The notes under the pieces were generated by a model that was not told where the DNA came from, ran no database searches, and saw only the letters and a program-made list of their open reading frames with translations. The position numbers and the translations under genes were made by a program. From Methylonatrum sp040877625 (GTDB lineage: Bacteria; Pseudomonadota; Gammaproteobacteria; Nitrococcales; Aquisalimonadaceae), in contig JBBDNK010000034.1 of NCBI GenBank assembly GCA_040877625.1, forward strand, positions 124,001-188,000: a stretch of 64,000 bases of DNA, read 5' to 3'. This document shows positions 27,785 through 36,738 of the stretch, piece by piece; positions within the stretch are counted from its first letter, which is position 1, and each line of letters starts with the position of its first letter.

Positions 27785-28284
27785 GCGCTGATCGCCTTGC
27801 AGAAAAGCTGCTGTCGCCGGAGATCCGGAAAGAAATCGACCACTGGCTTGCCAAGTTTCCGACCGACCGCAAACGCTCGGCGGTGATCCCCGCCCTTCAT
27901 GCGGTGCAGGACGCGCATGGCGGTTACCTTACTGACGAGCTGATGGATGCCGTGGCGGATTACCTGGAATTGCCGCCGGTGCAGGTGTACGAGGTGGCAA
28001 CCTTCTACACCATGTTCGACACACGGCCGGTGGGGCGTCACAAGATCAATATCTGCACCAATATATCCTGCATGCTCATGGGCTCCGATGAGATCGTCTC
28101 TCATTGCGAGAAGCGCCTGGGTATCAGACTGGGGGAAACCACCCCCGACAACCGGATCACCCTCAAGATCGAGGAAGAGTGCCTGGCGGCCTGCTCCGGC
28201 GGGCCGATGATGGTGGTGGACGGCCATTACCATACGCACCTCACCCCCGAGAAGGTGGACGAGATCCTGGATAACCTGGAGTGA
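27781..28284 (+). CDS. nuoE: NADH-quinone oxidoreductase subunit E
   Basis: A 167-aa thioredoxin-like 24-kDa subunit binding the [2Fe-2S] cluster N1a. Ligands are seen in CTNISCMLMG and EECLAACSGGPMM. The start is TTG 27781, overlapping the nuoD stop, and the N-terminus LSPEIRKEIDHWLAKFPTDRKRSAVIPALH fits the family. It belongs to the NADH-input module with NuoF and NuoG. Confidence 0.96.
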   Translation: MSADRLAEKLLSPEIRKEIDHWLAKFPTDRKRSAVIPALHAVQDAHGGYLTDELMDAVADYLELPPVQVYEVATFYTMFDTRPVGRHKINICTNISCMLMGSDEIVSHCEKRLGIRLGETTPDNRITLKIEEECLAACSGGPMMVVDGHYHTHLTPEKVDEILDNLE

Positions 28285-28286
28285 CC

Positions 28287-29579
28287 ATGGTCAACGAGGT
28301 CTGCTACCGGACATTGGAATTTGATCAGCCCTGGACGCTTGAGAATTATCTCAAGATCGGGGGCTATCAGGCCTGGCGGAAGATCCTGGCGGAGAAGACA
28401 CCGCCGGAAGATATCATTGAAGCGGTGAAGAAGGCCGCTCTTCGCGGCCGAGGCGGGGCGGGTTTTGCCGCCGGTCTGAAGTGGAGCTTCATGCCGCGCA
28501 ACGCGCCGGGTCAGAAATACCTGCTGTGCAACTCGGACGAATCCGAACCCGGCACCTGCAAGGATCGCGATATCCTGCGCTTCAATCCGCATTCGCTGAT
28601 CGAGGGCATGGCCATCGCCGCCTATTCCATGGGCGTGAGCGTGGCCTACAACTACATGCGCGGTGAATTTCACCACGAGCCGTTCGAGCGCTGCGAGCAG
28701 GCGCTGAAGGAGGCCTACGAGGCCGGCCTGCTGGGCAGGAATATCCAGGGCTCGGGGATCGACTTCGATCTGTATAACCATCTCGGCGCCGGCGCCTACA
28801 TCTGCGGCGAGGAAAGCGCCCTGATGGAATCGCTGGAAGGCAAGAAGGGTCTGCCCCGTTTCAAGCCGCCGTTCCCTGCGCAGTTCGGACTTTACGGCCG
28901 CCCGACCACCATCAATAACACCGAAACCCTGGCTTCCGTGCCCGCGATCATGCGCGAGGGCTGGGAGTGGTTCCTGAATATGGGCAGGCCCAACAACGGT
29001 GGTGCAAAGATATTTTGCGTTTCCGGTCATGTGGAGAAGCCCGGCACCTTCGAGCTTCCTCTGGGTACACCGTTTCGGGATCTTCTGGAGATGGCCGGCG
29101 GTGTGCGCAAGGGCCGCAAGCTCAAGGCGGTGATCCCGGGCGGCTCCTCCATGCCCGTGGTGCCCGGCGATACCATGCTGGAGCTGGATCTGGACTACGA
29201 CACCATGGCCAAGGCCGGTTCGGCGCTGGGCTCCGGTGGCGTCATCGTCATGGACGAGACCACCGACATGGTCAAGGCCATCTGCCGGATCAGCCGCTTC
29301 TACTACGCCGAGTCCTGCGGCCAGTGCACGCCCTGCCGCGAAGGCACCGGCTGGATGTACCGGGTGCTGCGCCGGATTGTGGACGGCAAGGGTCGCCCCG
29401 AGGACCTGGAATTGCTGGAAGCCGCCGCAGGTCAGATTGCCGGTCACACCATCTGTGCATTCGGTGAAGCCGCCGCCTGGCCGGTACAGAGCTTCCTGAA
29501 ACATTTTCGGCATGAGTTCGAGTATTACATCGAGCACAAGCGATCCATCGTCGATGAAGCCGCGGGAGCCGCCGCATGA
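28287..29579 (+). CDS. nuoF: NADH-quinone oxidoreductase subunit F
   Basis: A 430-aa 51-kDa subunit with the NADH and FMN sites (GRGGAGFAAGLKWSFMP; GAYICGEESALMESLEGKKG) and the [4Fe-4S] N3 ligands ESCGQCTPCREG plus a later Cys in HTICAFGEA. It is the entry point for NADH electrons. ATG 28287 has GGAG five bases upstream; GTG 28281 is an unlikely alternative. Its end overlaps the nuoG start (ATGA). Confidence 0.97.
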   Translation: MVNEVCYRTLEFDQPWTLENYLKIGGYQAWRKILAEKTPPEDIIEAVKKAALRGRGGAGFAAGLKWSFMPRNAPGQKYLLCNSDESEPGTCKDRDILRFNPHSLIEGMAIAAYSMGVSVAYNYMRGEFHHEPFERCEQALKEAYEAGLLGRNIQGSGIDFDLYNHLGAGAYICGEESALMESLEGKKGLPRFKPPFPAQFGLYGRPTTINNTETLASVPAIMREGWEWFLNMGRPNNGGAKIFCVSGHVEKPGTFELPLGTPFRDLLEMAGGVRKGRKLKAVIPGGSSMPVVPGDTMLELDLDYDTMAKAGSALGSGGVIVMDETTDMVKAICRISRFYYAESCGQCTPCREGTGWMYRVLRRIVDGKGRPEDLELLEAAAGQIAGHTICAFGEAAAWPVQSFLKHFRHEFEYYIEHKRSIVDEAAGAAA

Positions 29580-31975
29580 GCGAAAAGGCCGAAGCCATCA
29601 ATCCGGATCTGGTCACCATCGAGGTGGATGGCCGTGAAATGCAGGTGCCCAAAGGCTCGATGCTTATCGAGGCCACGGATAACGCGGGCATCAACGTGCC
29701 GCGTTTCTGTTACCACAAGAAGCTGTCTATCGCCGCCAACTGCCGTATGTGCCTGGTCGATGTGGAGCGGGCGCCCAAGCCGCTGCCGGCCTGCGCCACT
29801 CCAGTAGCCGATGGCATGAAGGTCAGCACCCGATCCGAGCGTGCGCTCAAGGCCCAGAAGGGGGTGATGGAATTTCTGCTCATCAATCACCCGCTGGATT
29901 GCCCAATCTGTGATCAGGGCGGCGAATGCGAACTGCAGGACGTGGCCTTGGGCTACGGTCGCGGAATATCGCGGTTCAGCGAGCGCAAGCGCGTGGTGGA
30001 GGATGAGGACCTCGGCCCATTGATCGCCACCGAAATGACGCGTTGCATTCACTGCACTCGCTGCGTGCGTTTTCTGGATGAAGTGGCGGGCACCAATGAA
30101 CTCGGCGGCATGGGCCGTGGCGAGCACACCGAAATCTCTACCTTTGTGGGGCAGGGTGTGCACTCGGAAATGTCCGGCAACATCATTGATCTTTGCCCGG
30201 TCGGCGCGCTCACGTCCAAGCCCTATCGCTTCACCGCACGAGCCTGGGAGCTGCTCAGCCAGCCCTCGGTGTCCGCCCACGACAGCGTCGGCTCGAATTT
30301 GCAGATTCACCATGTCGCGCGCCGGATCAAGCGCGTGGTACCCCGGGACAACGAAGCCATCAACGAATGCTGGCTGGCGGACCGCGACCGTTTCGGTTAT
30401 CAGGGTGTCTATAGCGACGAGCGGCTGACTTCGCCGCTGGTCCGGCGCGGCGACAACTGGGAAACCGTGTCCTGGGAAGTGGCATTGGAAGAGGCCGCGA
30501 CGCAGCTCAAGGCCGTCGCCGATAGCGACGGAGCCGATATGCTCGGTGCCCTGATTGCGGGCAATGCGACACTGGAAGAGCAGTATCTGGCCGGGCGTCT
30601 GATGCGCGGGCTGGGCAGCAGCAACATAGACGCCCGCCTGCGGCAGGTCGATTTCTCCGACCAGGATCTGCAGCCGTCGTTCCCCTGGCTGGGCCTTGAA
30701 CTCGAATCCCTGGATCATCTGCAGGCAGTGCTGCTGGTGGGATCCACGCCGCGAGTCGATCAGCCCATCGTCAACCATCGTCTGCGCAAGGCCGCGAAGA
30801 GCGGCGGCAGCGTCATGTACATCAATCCGCTGGCCAGCGAACTCAACTACGATGCCGTCCAGCATGTGGTGTCGCCTGATGCCATGATCGCGGAGCTGGC
30901 GGCGGTGGCAAAGGTGCTGATGGATCAGGCCGGGCACAACGCCCCGGCCGGGTTCGATCAACTGCTGGCCGACGTCAGGCCCGGTGAGGTTCATGCCGGA
31001 ATGGCCCAGGCCCTGCTCGGCGCGGACCGCTCCGCCGTGCTTCTGGGTAACATTACCAGTGCGCATCCGCGCGCTGCCGCGCTGCGGGCTCTCGCCGGAT
31101 TGGTGGCTGAACTGGCCGGGGCGCACAACGGCGTGCTTCCGGAAGCGGCCAATCTGGCCGGTGCCTGGCTTGCCGGCGCGGTACCCCATCGGCAGGCCGG
31201 GGGCAAGGCGGATGCCGCTCCAGGTTTGAACGCCCGGGAGCTGGTCGAACGGCCCCGCAAGGGCTACCTGCTGCTGAGCGTGGAGCCGGAACTCGACTGT
31301 TGGGATGGCGCTGACGCGCTGGCGGCGCTGGAGCAGGCGGAGAGTGTGGTCTGCATCACGCCGTTCGTGACCGATACCATGCGGCGTTATGCCTCCGTGC
31401 TGCTTCCGGCAGCGACGTTTGGAGAGACCTCCGGCACCTTCGTCAATACCGAAGGCCGCTGGCAGAGTTTCCCTGGAGTTGCCGCCCCGGCGGGGGACGC
31501 GCGACCAGCCTGGAAGCTGCTGCGCGTGTTGGCGAATGTCCTCAATCTGGATGGCTTTCAGTACAACGCGTCCGACGAAATAACCGAAGAACTGGACGGT
31601 ATTTGTGCTGCGGTGAATCCTTCGTCGGCGATGGAATGGAGAGCACCGATCGGGGAAGTGCCGGTCAGTGGCGGCCTGCAGCGCGTCGGCATCGTTCCGC
31701 TTTATGGTGTGGACGGTGTGGTCCGGCGGGCAAAGGCCTTGCAGCAGACCAGCCAGGCCCGGGATATCGGGGTTCGGGTCCATTCCGCCGAAGCGAAACG
31801 CCTGAAGCTGACCGATCTCGACTGGGCGGACGTGACGCAGGGCAATGTCACCGTCCGCTTGCCGGTGGCCATAGACGACGGCATTCCCGAAGGCGCGGTG
31901 CTGGTGCCTTCCGGCATAGCGGAAACCGCGGCGCTGGGTCCGGCCTTCGGCACGGTCACGCTTTCGCGTAGTTGA
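29576..31975 (+). CDS. nuoG: NADH-quinone oxidoreductase subunit G
   Basis: A 799-aa subunit. The N-terminal ferredoxin domain binds [2Fe-2S] N1b (VPRFCYHKKLSIAANCRMC ... LPACATPV). HPLDCPICDQGGECELQD and CIHCTRCVRFLDEVAG ligate further clusters. A long molybdopterin-oxidoreductase-like domain without a cofactor follows. The C-terminal third is Ala-rich and less conserved, as usual. A 149-base gap with a GC-rich hairpin separates it from nuoH. Confidence 0.96.
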   Translation: MSEKAEAINPDLVTIEVDGREMQVPKGSMLIEATDNAGINVPRFCYHKKLSIAANCRMCLVDVERAPKPLPACATPVADGMKVSTRSERALKAQKGVMEFLLINHPLDCPICDQGGECELQDVALGYGRGISRFSERKRVVEDEDLGPLIATEMTRCIHCTRCVRFLDEVAGTNELGGMGRGEHTEISTFVGQGVHSEMSGNIIDLCPVGALTSKPYRFTARAWELLSQPSVSAHDSVGSNLQIHHVARRIKRVVPRDNEAINECWLADRDRFGYQGVYSDERLTSPLVRRGDNWETVSWEVALEEAATQLKAVADSDGADMLGALIAGNATLEEQYLAGRLMRGLGSSNIDARLRQVDFSDQDLQPSFPWLGLELESLDHLQAVLLVGSTPRVDQPIVNHRLRKAAKSGGSVMYINPLASELNYDAVQHVVSPDAMIAELAAVAKVLMDQAGHNAPAGFDQLLADVRPGEVHAGMAQALLGADRSAVLLGNITSAHPRAAALRALAGLVAELAGAHNGVLPEAANLAGAWLAGAVPHRQAGGKADAAPGLNARELVERPRKGYLLLSVEPELDCWDGADALAALEQAESVVCITPFVTDTMRRYASVLLPAATFGETSGTFVNTEGRWQSFPGVAAPAGDARPAWKLLRVLANVLNLDGFQYNASDEITEELDGICAAVNPSSAMEWRAPIGEVPVSGGLQRVGIVPLYGVDGVVRRAKALQQTSQARDIGVRVHSAEAKRLKLTDLDWADVTQGNVTVRLPVAIDDGIPEGAVLVPSGIAETAALGPAFGTVTLSRS

Positions 31976-32124
31976 TGTAGATGCCGCGGGCCGGCGTACG
32001 GCCGCGGCGACGAATGAAATGGGCCGGCCAGACAGAGCCGGTTTCGAGCCGGTGTTACCCGGGTGACCGCCGTGACGGCGCGTACCGGTAATCGCCTTAC
32101 GCAGAACAGGGTTGTGACACACGC

Positions 32125-33147
32125 ATGGCTGAATTAACGGAACTGGTCTGGATCCTCGCCAAGATCGGCGCCATCACGGTACCGCTGATCCTGTCCGTGG
32201 CCTATCTGACTTATGCCGAACGCAAGGTCATTGGCTGGATCCAGAACCGCAACGGCCCCAATCGAGTCGGTCCGCTCGGGTTATTGCAGCCCTTTGCGGA
32301 CGTATTCAAACTGCTGTTCAAGGAAGTGGTGCTGCCGGCCAATTCCAGCCGCTTTCTGTTTTTGATCGCGCCGATGCTGGCCCTGATGCCGGCGTTGGCC
32401 GCATGGGCTGTCATTCCCTTCGATGACGGCATGGTATTAACGGATATCAATGCCGGTCTGCTGTATGTCCTGGCGATGACCTCGTTGGGGGTCTACGGCG
32501 TGATCCTGGCTGGTTGGGCGGCCAACTCGAAGTATTCCATGCTCGGCGCCATGCGTTCTGCGGCGCAGATCGTCTCCTACGAAATTGCCATGGGGTTCGC
32601 CCTGGTGGGTGTGCTCATGGCCGCCGGCAGCATGAACATGAGCAGCATTGTCCAGGCCCAGGGCGGCCCGATCTGGAACTGGTTCTGGCTGCCGCTGCTG
32701 CCGCTGTTCGTGGTGTACTGGATCTCCGGCGTCGCGGAAACCAACCGCGCCCCGTTCGATGTTGCGGAAGGTGAGTCCGAAATCGTCGCCGGCTTTCATG
32801 TGGAATATTCCGGCGTCGCCTTCGCCGTGTTCTTCCTGGCTGAATACGCGAACATGATCCTCATTTCGGCGCTGGCCGTGATCATGTTCATGGGCGGCTG
32901 GTATTCACCCTTCCACGGTCTGCCACTGCTCGGCCCGCTTTTCGCCTGGGTGCCCGGCATCGTCTGGTTTGCGTTAAAGATCGCAATTTTTCTTTACCTG
33001 TACCTCTGGTTCCGTGCCACGTTCCCCCGTTACCGCTATGACCAGATCATGCGCTTGGGCTGGAAGGTGCTGATTCCGGTAACCGTGGTCTGGCTGGTGG
33101 TTCTGGCGGGCATGATCCTCGCCGGCCTCGGCCCCTGGTTCAATTGA
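32125..33147 (+). CDS. nuoH: NADH-quinone oxidoreductase subunit H
   Basis: A 340-aa membrane subunit with about eight helices. Conserved motifs include YAERKVIGWIQNRNGPNRVGPLGLLQPFADVFKLL and WISGVAETNRAPFDVAEGESEIVAGFHVEYSG, which line the quinone chamber between arms. The 149 bases before it carry no gene; GCCGCGG/CCGCGGC at about 31983-32008 forms a hairpin without a T-run. Confidence 0.97.
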   Translation: MAELTELVWILAKIGAITVPLILSVAYLTYAERKVIGWIQNRNGPNRVGPLGLLQPFADVFKLLFKEVVLPANSSRFLFLIAPMLALMPALAAWAVIPFDDGMVLTDINAGLLYVLAMTSLGVYGVILAGWAANSKYSMLGAMRSAAQIVSYEIAMGFALVGVLMAAGSMNMSSIVQAQGGPIWNWFWLPLLPLFVVYWISGVAETNRAPFDVAEGESEIVAGFHVEYSGVAFAVFFLAEYANMILISALAVIMFMGGWYSPFHGLPLLGPLFAWVPGIVWFALKIAIFLYLYLWFRATFPRYRYDQIMRLGWKVLIPVTVVWLVVLAGMILAGLGPWFN

Positions 33148-33158
33148 TAGGTGGCGCC

Positions 33159-33647
33159 ATGACGGCAGTACGCGACTTCTTCCGAACCTTTTTCCTCTGG
33201 GAACTGCTGCTGGGCCTGCGGTTGACCGGAAAGAACCTGTTTCAGCGCAAGGTCACCATTCAGTATCCGGAAGAGAAGGCACCGCAGTCGCCCCGGTTCC
33301 GGGGCTTGCACGCATTGCGTCGCTACCCCAACGGCGAGGAGCGCTGCATTGCGTGCAAGCTTTGCGAGGCGGTGTGCCCGGCACTGGCCATAACCATCGA
33401 ATCCGAAGAACGCGAACCGGGGCAGCGGCGTACCACGCGTTACGAGATTGACCTGTTCAAATGCATTTACTGCGGTTTTTGCGAGGAATCGTGCCCGGTG
33501 GATTCCATCGTCGAGACGCGCATTCTCGAATACCACATGGAAGACCGCAGCGAACGCATTATCGGCAAGCAGCGGCTGCTTGAACTGGGCGATCAATATG
33601 AAGAACAGCTGGCGGCCGATCGTGCCGCGGACGCGCGCTACCGCTAA
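33159..33647 (+). CDS. nuoI: NADH-quinone oxidoreductase subunit I
   Basis: A 162-aa ferredoxin-like subunit with two CxxCxxCxxxCP motifs (CIACKLCEAVCPA and CIYCGFCEESCPV) that hold clusters N6a and N6b. The ATG at 33159 has AGGTGG upstream; an in-frame TTG at 33144 overlapping nuoH is less likely. The N-terminal helix anchors it to the membrane arm. Confidence 0.97.
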   Translation: MTAVRDFFRTFFLWELLLGLRLTGKNLFQRKVTIQYPEEKAPQSPRFRGLHALRRYPNGEERCIACKLCEAVCPALAITIESEEREPGQRRTTRYEIDLFKCIYCGFCEESCPVDSIVETRILEYHMEDRSERIIGKQRLLELGDQYEEQLAADRAADARYR

Positions 33648-33692
33648 GGTGGTCGGCGAGGGCACGCAAACGGGTGCAGTAACAGGGGCTCA

Positions 33693-34310
33693 TTGGTGAT
33701 AACACAGATCGTCTTCTACATCTTTGCCGCGGTGCTGCTATTCGCCGCCACCATGGTGATTACCGCCCGTAATCCGGTGCATGCGGCCATGTACCTGGTG
33801 CTGGCGTTTTTCAACAGTGCGGCACTCTGGATCATGGCCGGGGCGGAATTTCTGGGTATCGTCCTGGTGCTGGTCTACGTGGGGGCGGTCATGGTGCTGT
33901 TCCTGTTCGTGGTGATGATGCTGGATATCAACCTGGCACGTATCCGTGAGGGCTTCGTACGTCACCTCTATATCGGCGTCCCCATTGCAGTCGTCATGGT
34001 TGTGCAGATGCTGCTGATTGTGGGCTCCGGAGCCTTTCAGCCTGCCGCGCTGCCGACGGGAGACCTGCCCATTCCGCCAGATGCCGGCAATACCGCCCTG
34101 CTCGGCAGTCTGCTTTACACGGTATACGTTTATCCGTTTGAACTGGCCGCGGTGATATTGCTGGTCGCCATCATCGCGGCGATCATGCTTACCCTGCGTC
34201 GCCGCGAGGGCACAAAACACCAGGATCCGGGCAAGCAGGTCCGTGTCCACAAGGAAGACCGGCTGCGGATTGTGAAAATGCCGCGCGGGCAGAACGACAA
34301 GCAGGCATAA
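33693..34310 (+). CDS. nuoJ: NADH-quinone oxidoreductase subunit J
   Basis: A 205-aa membrane subunit with five helices, including the conserved NPVHAAMYLVLAFFNSAALW and LGIVLVLVYVGAVMVLFLFVVMML. The start is TTG 33693 or GTG 33696, both after GGGG. The C-terminal charged tail (GKQVRVHKEDRLRIVKMPRG) is cytoplasmic. Confidence 0.95.
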   Translation: MVITQIVFYIFAAVLLFAATMVITARNPVHAAMYLVLAFFNSAALWIMAGAEFLGIVLVLVYVGAVMVLFLFVVMMLDINLARIREGFVRHLYIGVPIAVVMVVQMLLIVGSGAFQPAALPTGDLPIPPDAGNTALLGSLLYTVYVYPFELAAVILLVAIIAAIMLTLRRREGTKHQDPGKQVRVHKEDRLRIVKMPRGQNDKQA

Positions 34311-34366
34311 CGACAAGGCTATCGAATTCGGGCTACTGGCACACAGACATCTGGACAGGAACTCTC

Positions 34367-34672
34367 ATGATCGAGTTATCCGACTACCTGGTACTGGGCG
34401 CGCTGCTGTTCGCGCTCGGCATGGCGGGGATCTTCCTCAACCGGAAGAATGCCATCGTGTTACTCATGTCCATCGAGCTGATTCTGCTCGCCGTGAATTT
34501 CAATTTCATCGGCTTCTCCACCTTCATGGGCGACCTGGCCGGCCAGGTGTTCGTGTTCTTCATTCTCACCGTGGCGGCGGCGGAATCCGCCATCGGGCTT
34601 GCCATCCTGGTGGTGCTGTTTCGTAACAGCAATTCCATCGATGTGGCCGACCTCGACAGCATGAAAGGCTGA
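34367..34672 (+). CDS. nuoK: NADH-quinone oxidoreductase subunit K
   Basis: A 101-aa subunit with three helices. It has the conserved membrane glutamates in GIFLNRKNAIVLLMSIELILLAVNFNFI and AAAESAIGLAILVVLFR, part of the antiporter-like proton path. It lies 5 bases upstream of nuoL. Confidence 0.97.
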   Translation: MIELSDYLVLGALLFALGMAGIFLNRKNAIVLLMSIELILLAVNFNFIGFSTFMGDLAGQVFVFFILTVAAAESAIGLAILVVLFRNSNSIDVADLDSMKG

Positions 34673-34677
34673 CATCC

Positions 34678-36672
34678 ATGGAGACTATCTACCTCATTGT
34701 CGTACTTGCACCGCTGATCGGCGCGATTGTCACCGGCCTGTTCAGCCGCCAGGTCGGCCGCGCCGGCGCGCACTGGGTTACCAGCCTGAGCGTGGCGCTG
34801 TCCTTTGTTCTTTCCGCCCGTGTGCTCTACGGTCTGCTGAACGGTACCGTGGATGCCTATAACGGGACCGTCTACACGTGGATGGTCTCGGAAGGTATCC
34901 GCTTCGAGGTCGGGTTTCTGGTCGACACGCTCACCGCCATGATGATGGTGGTGGTGACCTTCGTGTCTCTGATGGTGCACATCTACACCATCGGCTACAT
35001 GGCCCATGACGACGAGAACTGGCCCTCGGACAGCCTCGCGGGAGTCCATTCCTACCAGCGGTTCTTCAGCTACATCGCGTTGTTTACGTTCTCGATGCTG
35101 ATGCTCGTGATGTCCAATAACTTCCTGCAGCTGTTCTTTGCCTGGGAAGCGGTGGGCCTGGTGTCCTATCTGCTGATCGGTTTCTGGTTTACCCGGCCGA
35201 CGGCGATTTTTGCCAACCTGAAAGCCTTTCTTGTGAATCGTGTCGGCGATTTCGGCTTCCTGCTGGGTATAGCCGCCGTGCTGCTTTATTTCGGTAGCCT
35301 GGATTACGCACAAGTGTTTGCGGCAGCGGAGGCCAGCCCGAACCAGACCATGCGGATCGTCGGCGGCGTGGAATGGCAGGTCACGACCGTGGTGTGCGTG
35401 TTGCTGTTCATTGGTGCCATGGGTAAGTCCGCCCAGGCGCCGCTGCACGTCTGGCTGCCGGATTCCATGGAGGGCCCGACACCCATTTCCGCGCTGATCC
35501 ACGCCGCGACCATGGTCACCGCCGGCATTTTCATGGTGGCCCGCATGTCGCCCCTGTACGAGCTGTCCGAGGCGGCGCTGATCTTCGTCATGCTGATCGG
35601 CGCGTTTACCGCCTTCTTCATGGGCCTGATCGGCCTGGTGCAGAACGACATCAAGCGGGTGGTGGCCTATTCCACGCTTTCACAGCTCGGTTACATGGTC
35701 GTGGCGCTTGGCGTGTCCGCCTACGCCGCCGGTGTATACCACCTGATGACGCACGCCTTCTTCAAGGCCCTGCTGTTCCTTGGTGCGGGTTCCGTCATCA
35801 TCGCCATGCACCACAAGCAGGACATGCGCGAGATGGGCAGTCTGAAGAAATACCTGCCGGTGACCTACTGGACGATGGTCCTCGGCACACTGGCGCTGAT
35901 CGGCTTCCCGGCCTTCTCCGGATTCTTCTCCAAGGATGCCATCATTGAGGCGGTTCATGCCTCGGATCGCGCCGGCGCTGGCATCGCCTACATTGCCGTG
36001 CTGCTGGGCGTCTATATCACCGCCCTGTACAGTTTCCGCCTGCTGTTCATGGTGTTCCACGGCAAGGAACGCATGGACAAGCACACCCGCGATCACCTGC
36101 ATGAAAGCCCGAAGGTCGTCACCGTGCCCCTGGTGCTGCTGGCCATACCTTCGGTACTGATCGGGCTGATTACCTTCGGCCCCATGGTCTTCGGCGGATT
36201 CTTCGACGGCGCAATCTTCGTCAATCGGGCCAACGATGTGCTCGCGTACCTGGGGCAGGATTACCATGGCGTGGCCGGCTTCATCGGCCATGCGTTCCTG
36301 ACACCTCCGGTCTACCTGGCGGCCGCCGGGTTTGCTACCGCCTGGTATCTGTATATCAGGCGGCCGGATCTGCCGGCGGTGCTGCAGGCACGTTTCAGCA
36401 CCCTGCACGCCATTCTGGAGCGCAAGTACGGCTTCGACGAGTTCTACCTGAAGGTATTCGCCGGCGGCAGCCAGGCGCTGGGTGATTTCTTTTCCAGAGT
36501 CACCGATGCGCGTTTCATTGATGGTGTGCTGGTTAACGGCACGGCACGCACGTTTGGGCGGGCGGCGGCGGTATTGCGCCAATCTCAGACGGGTTTTCTG
36601 TATCACTATGCCTTCGTCATGATCATTGGCCTGGTGATTCTGCTCACCTGGTTCGTATTCGGTATGCGTTAG
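34678..36672 (+). CDS. nuoL: NADH-quinone oxidoreductase subunit L
   Basis: A 664-aa antiporter-like proton-pumping subunit. It has many helices, the core LFFAWEAVGLVSYLLIGFW, KSAQAPLHVWLPDSMEGPTPISALIHAATMVTAGIFM, and DIKRVVAYSTLSQLGYM, and the long C-terminal lateral helix at the end of the membrane arm. Length and motifs are standard for the family. Confidence 0.97.
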   Translation: METIYLIVVLAPLIGAIVTGLFSRQVGRAGAHWVTSLSVALSFVLSARVLYGLLNGTVDAYNGTVYTWMVSEGIRFEVGFLVDTLTAMMMVVVTFVSLMVHIYTIGYMAHDDENWPSDSLAGVHSYQRFFSYIALFTFSMLMLVMSNNFLQLFFAWEAVGLVSYLLIGFWFTRPTAIFANLKAFLVNRVGDFGFLLGIAAVLLYFGSLDYAQVFAAAEASPNQTMRIVGGVEWQVTTVVCVLLFIGAMGKSAQAPLHVWLPDSMEGPTPISALIHAATMVTAGIFMVARMSPLYELSEAALIFVMLIGAFTAFFMGLIGLVQNDIKRVVAYSTLSQLGYMVVALGVSAYAAGVYHLMTHAFFKALLFLGAGSVIIAMHHKQDMREMGSLKKYLPVTYWTMVLGTLALIGFPAFSGFFSKDAIIEAVHASDRAGAGIAYIAVLLGVYITALYSFRLLFMVFHGKERMDKHTRDHLHESPKVVTVPLVLLAIPSVLIGLITFGPMVFGGFFDGAIFVNRANDVLAYLGQDYHGVAGFIGHAFLTPPVYLAAAGFATAWYLYIRRPDLPAVLQARFSTLHAILERKYGFDEFYLKVFAGGSQALGDFFSRVTDARFIDGVLVNGTARTFGRAAAVLRQSQTGFLYHYAFVMIIGLVILLTWFVFGMR

Positions 36673-36738
36673 GTTCTGGCTCGCCCCGGCGGCTCACCCT
36701 CTGCGGCGGTAACTGATTTTGCATTAAGGAAGTAACGG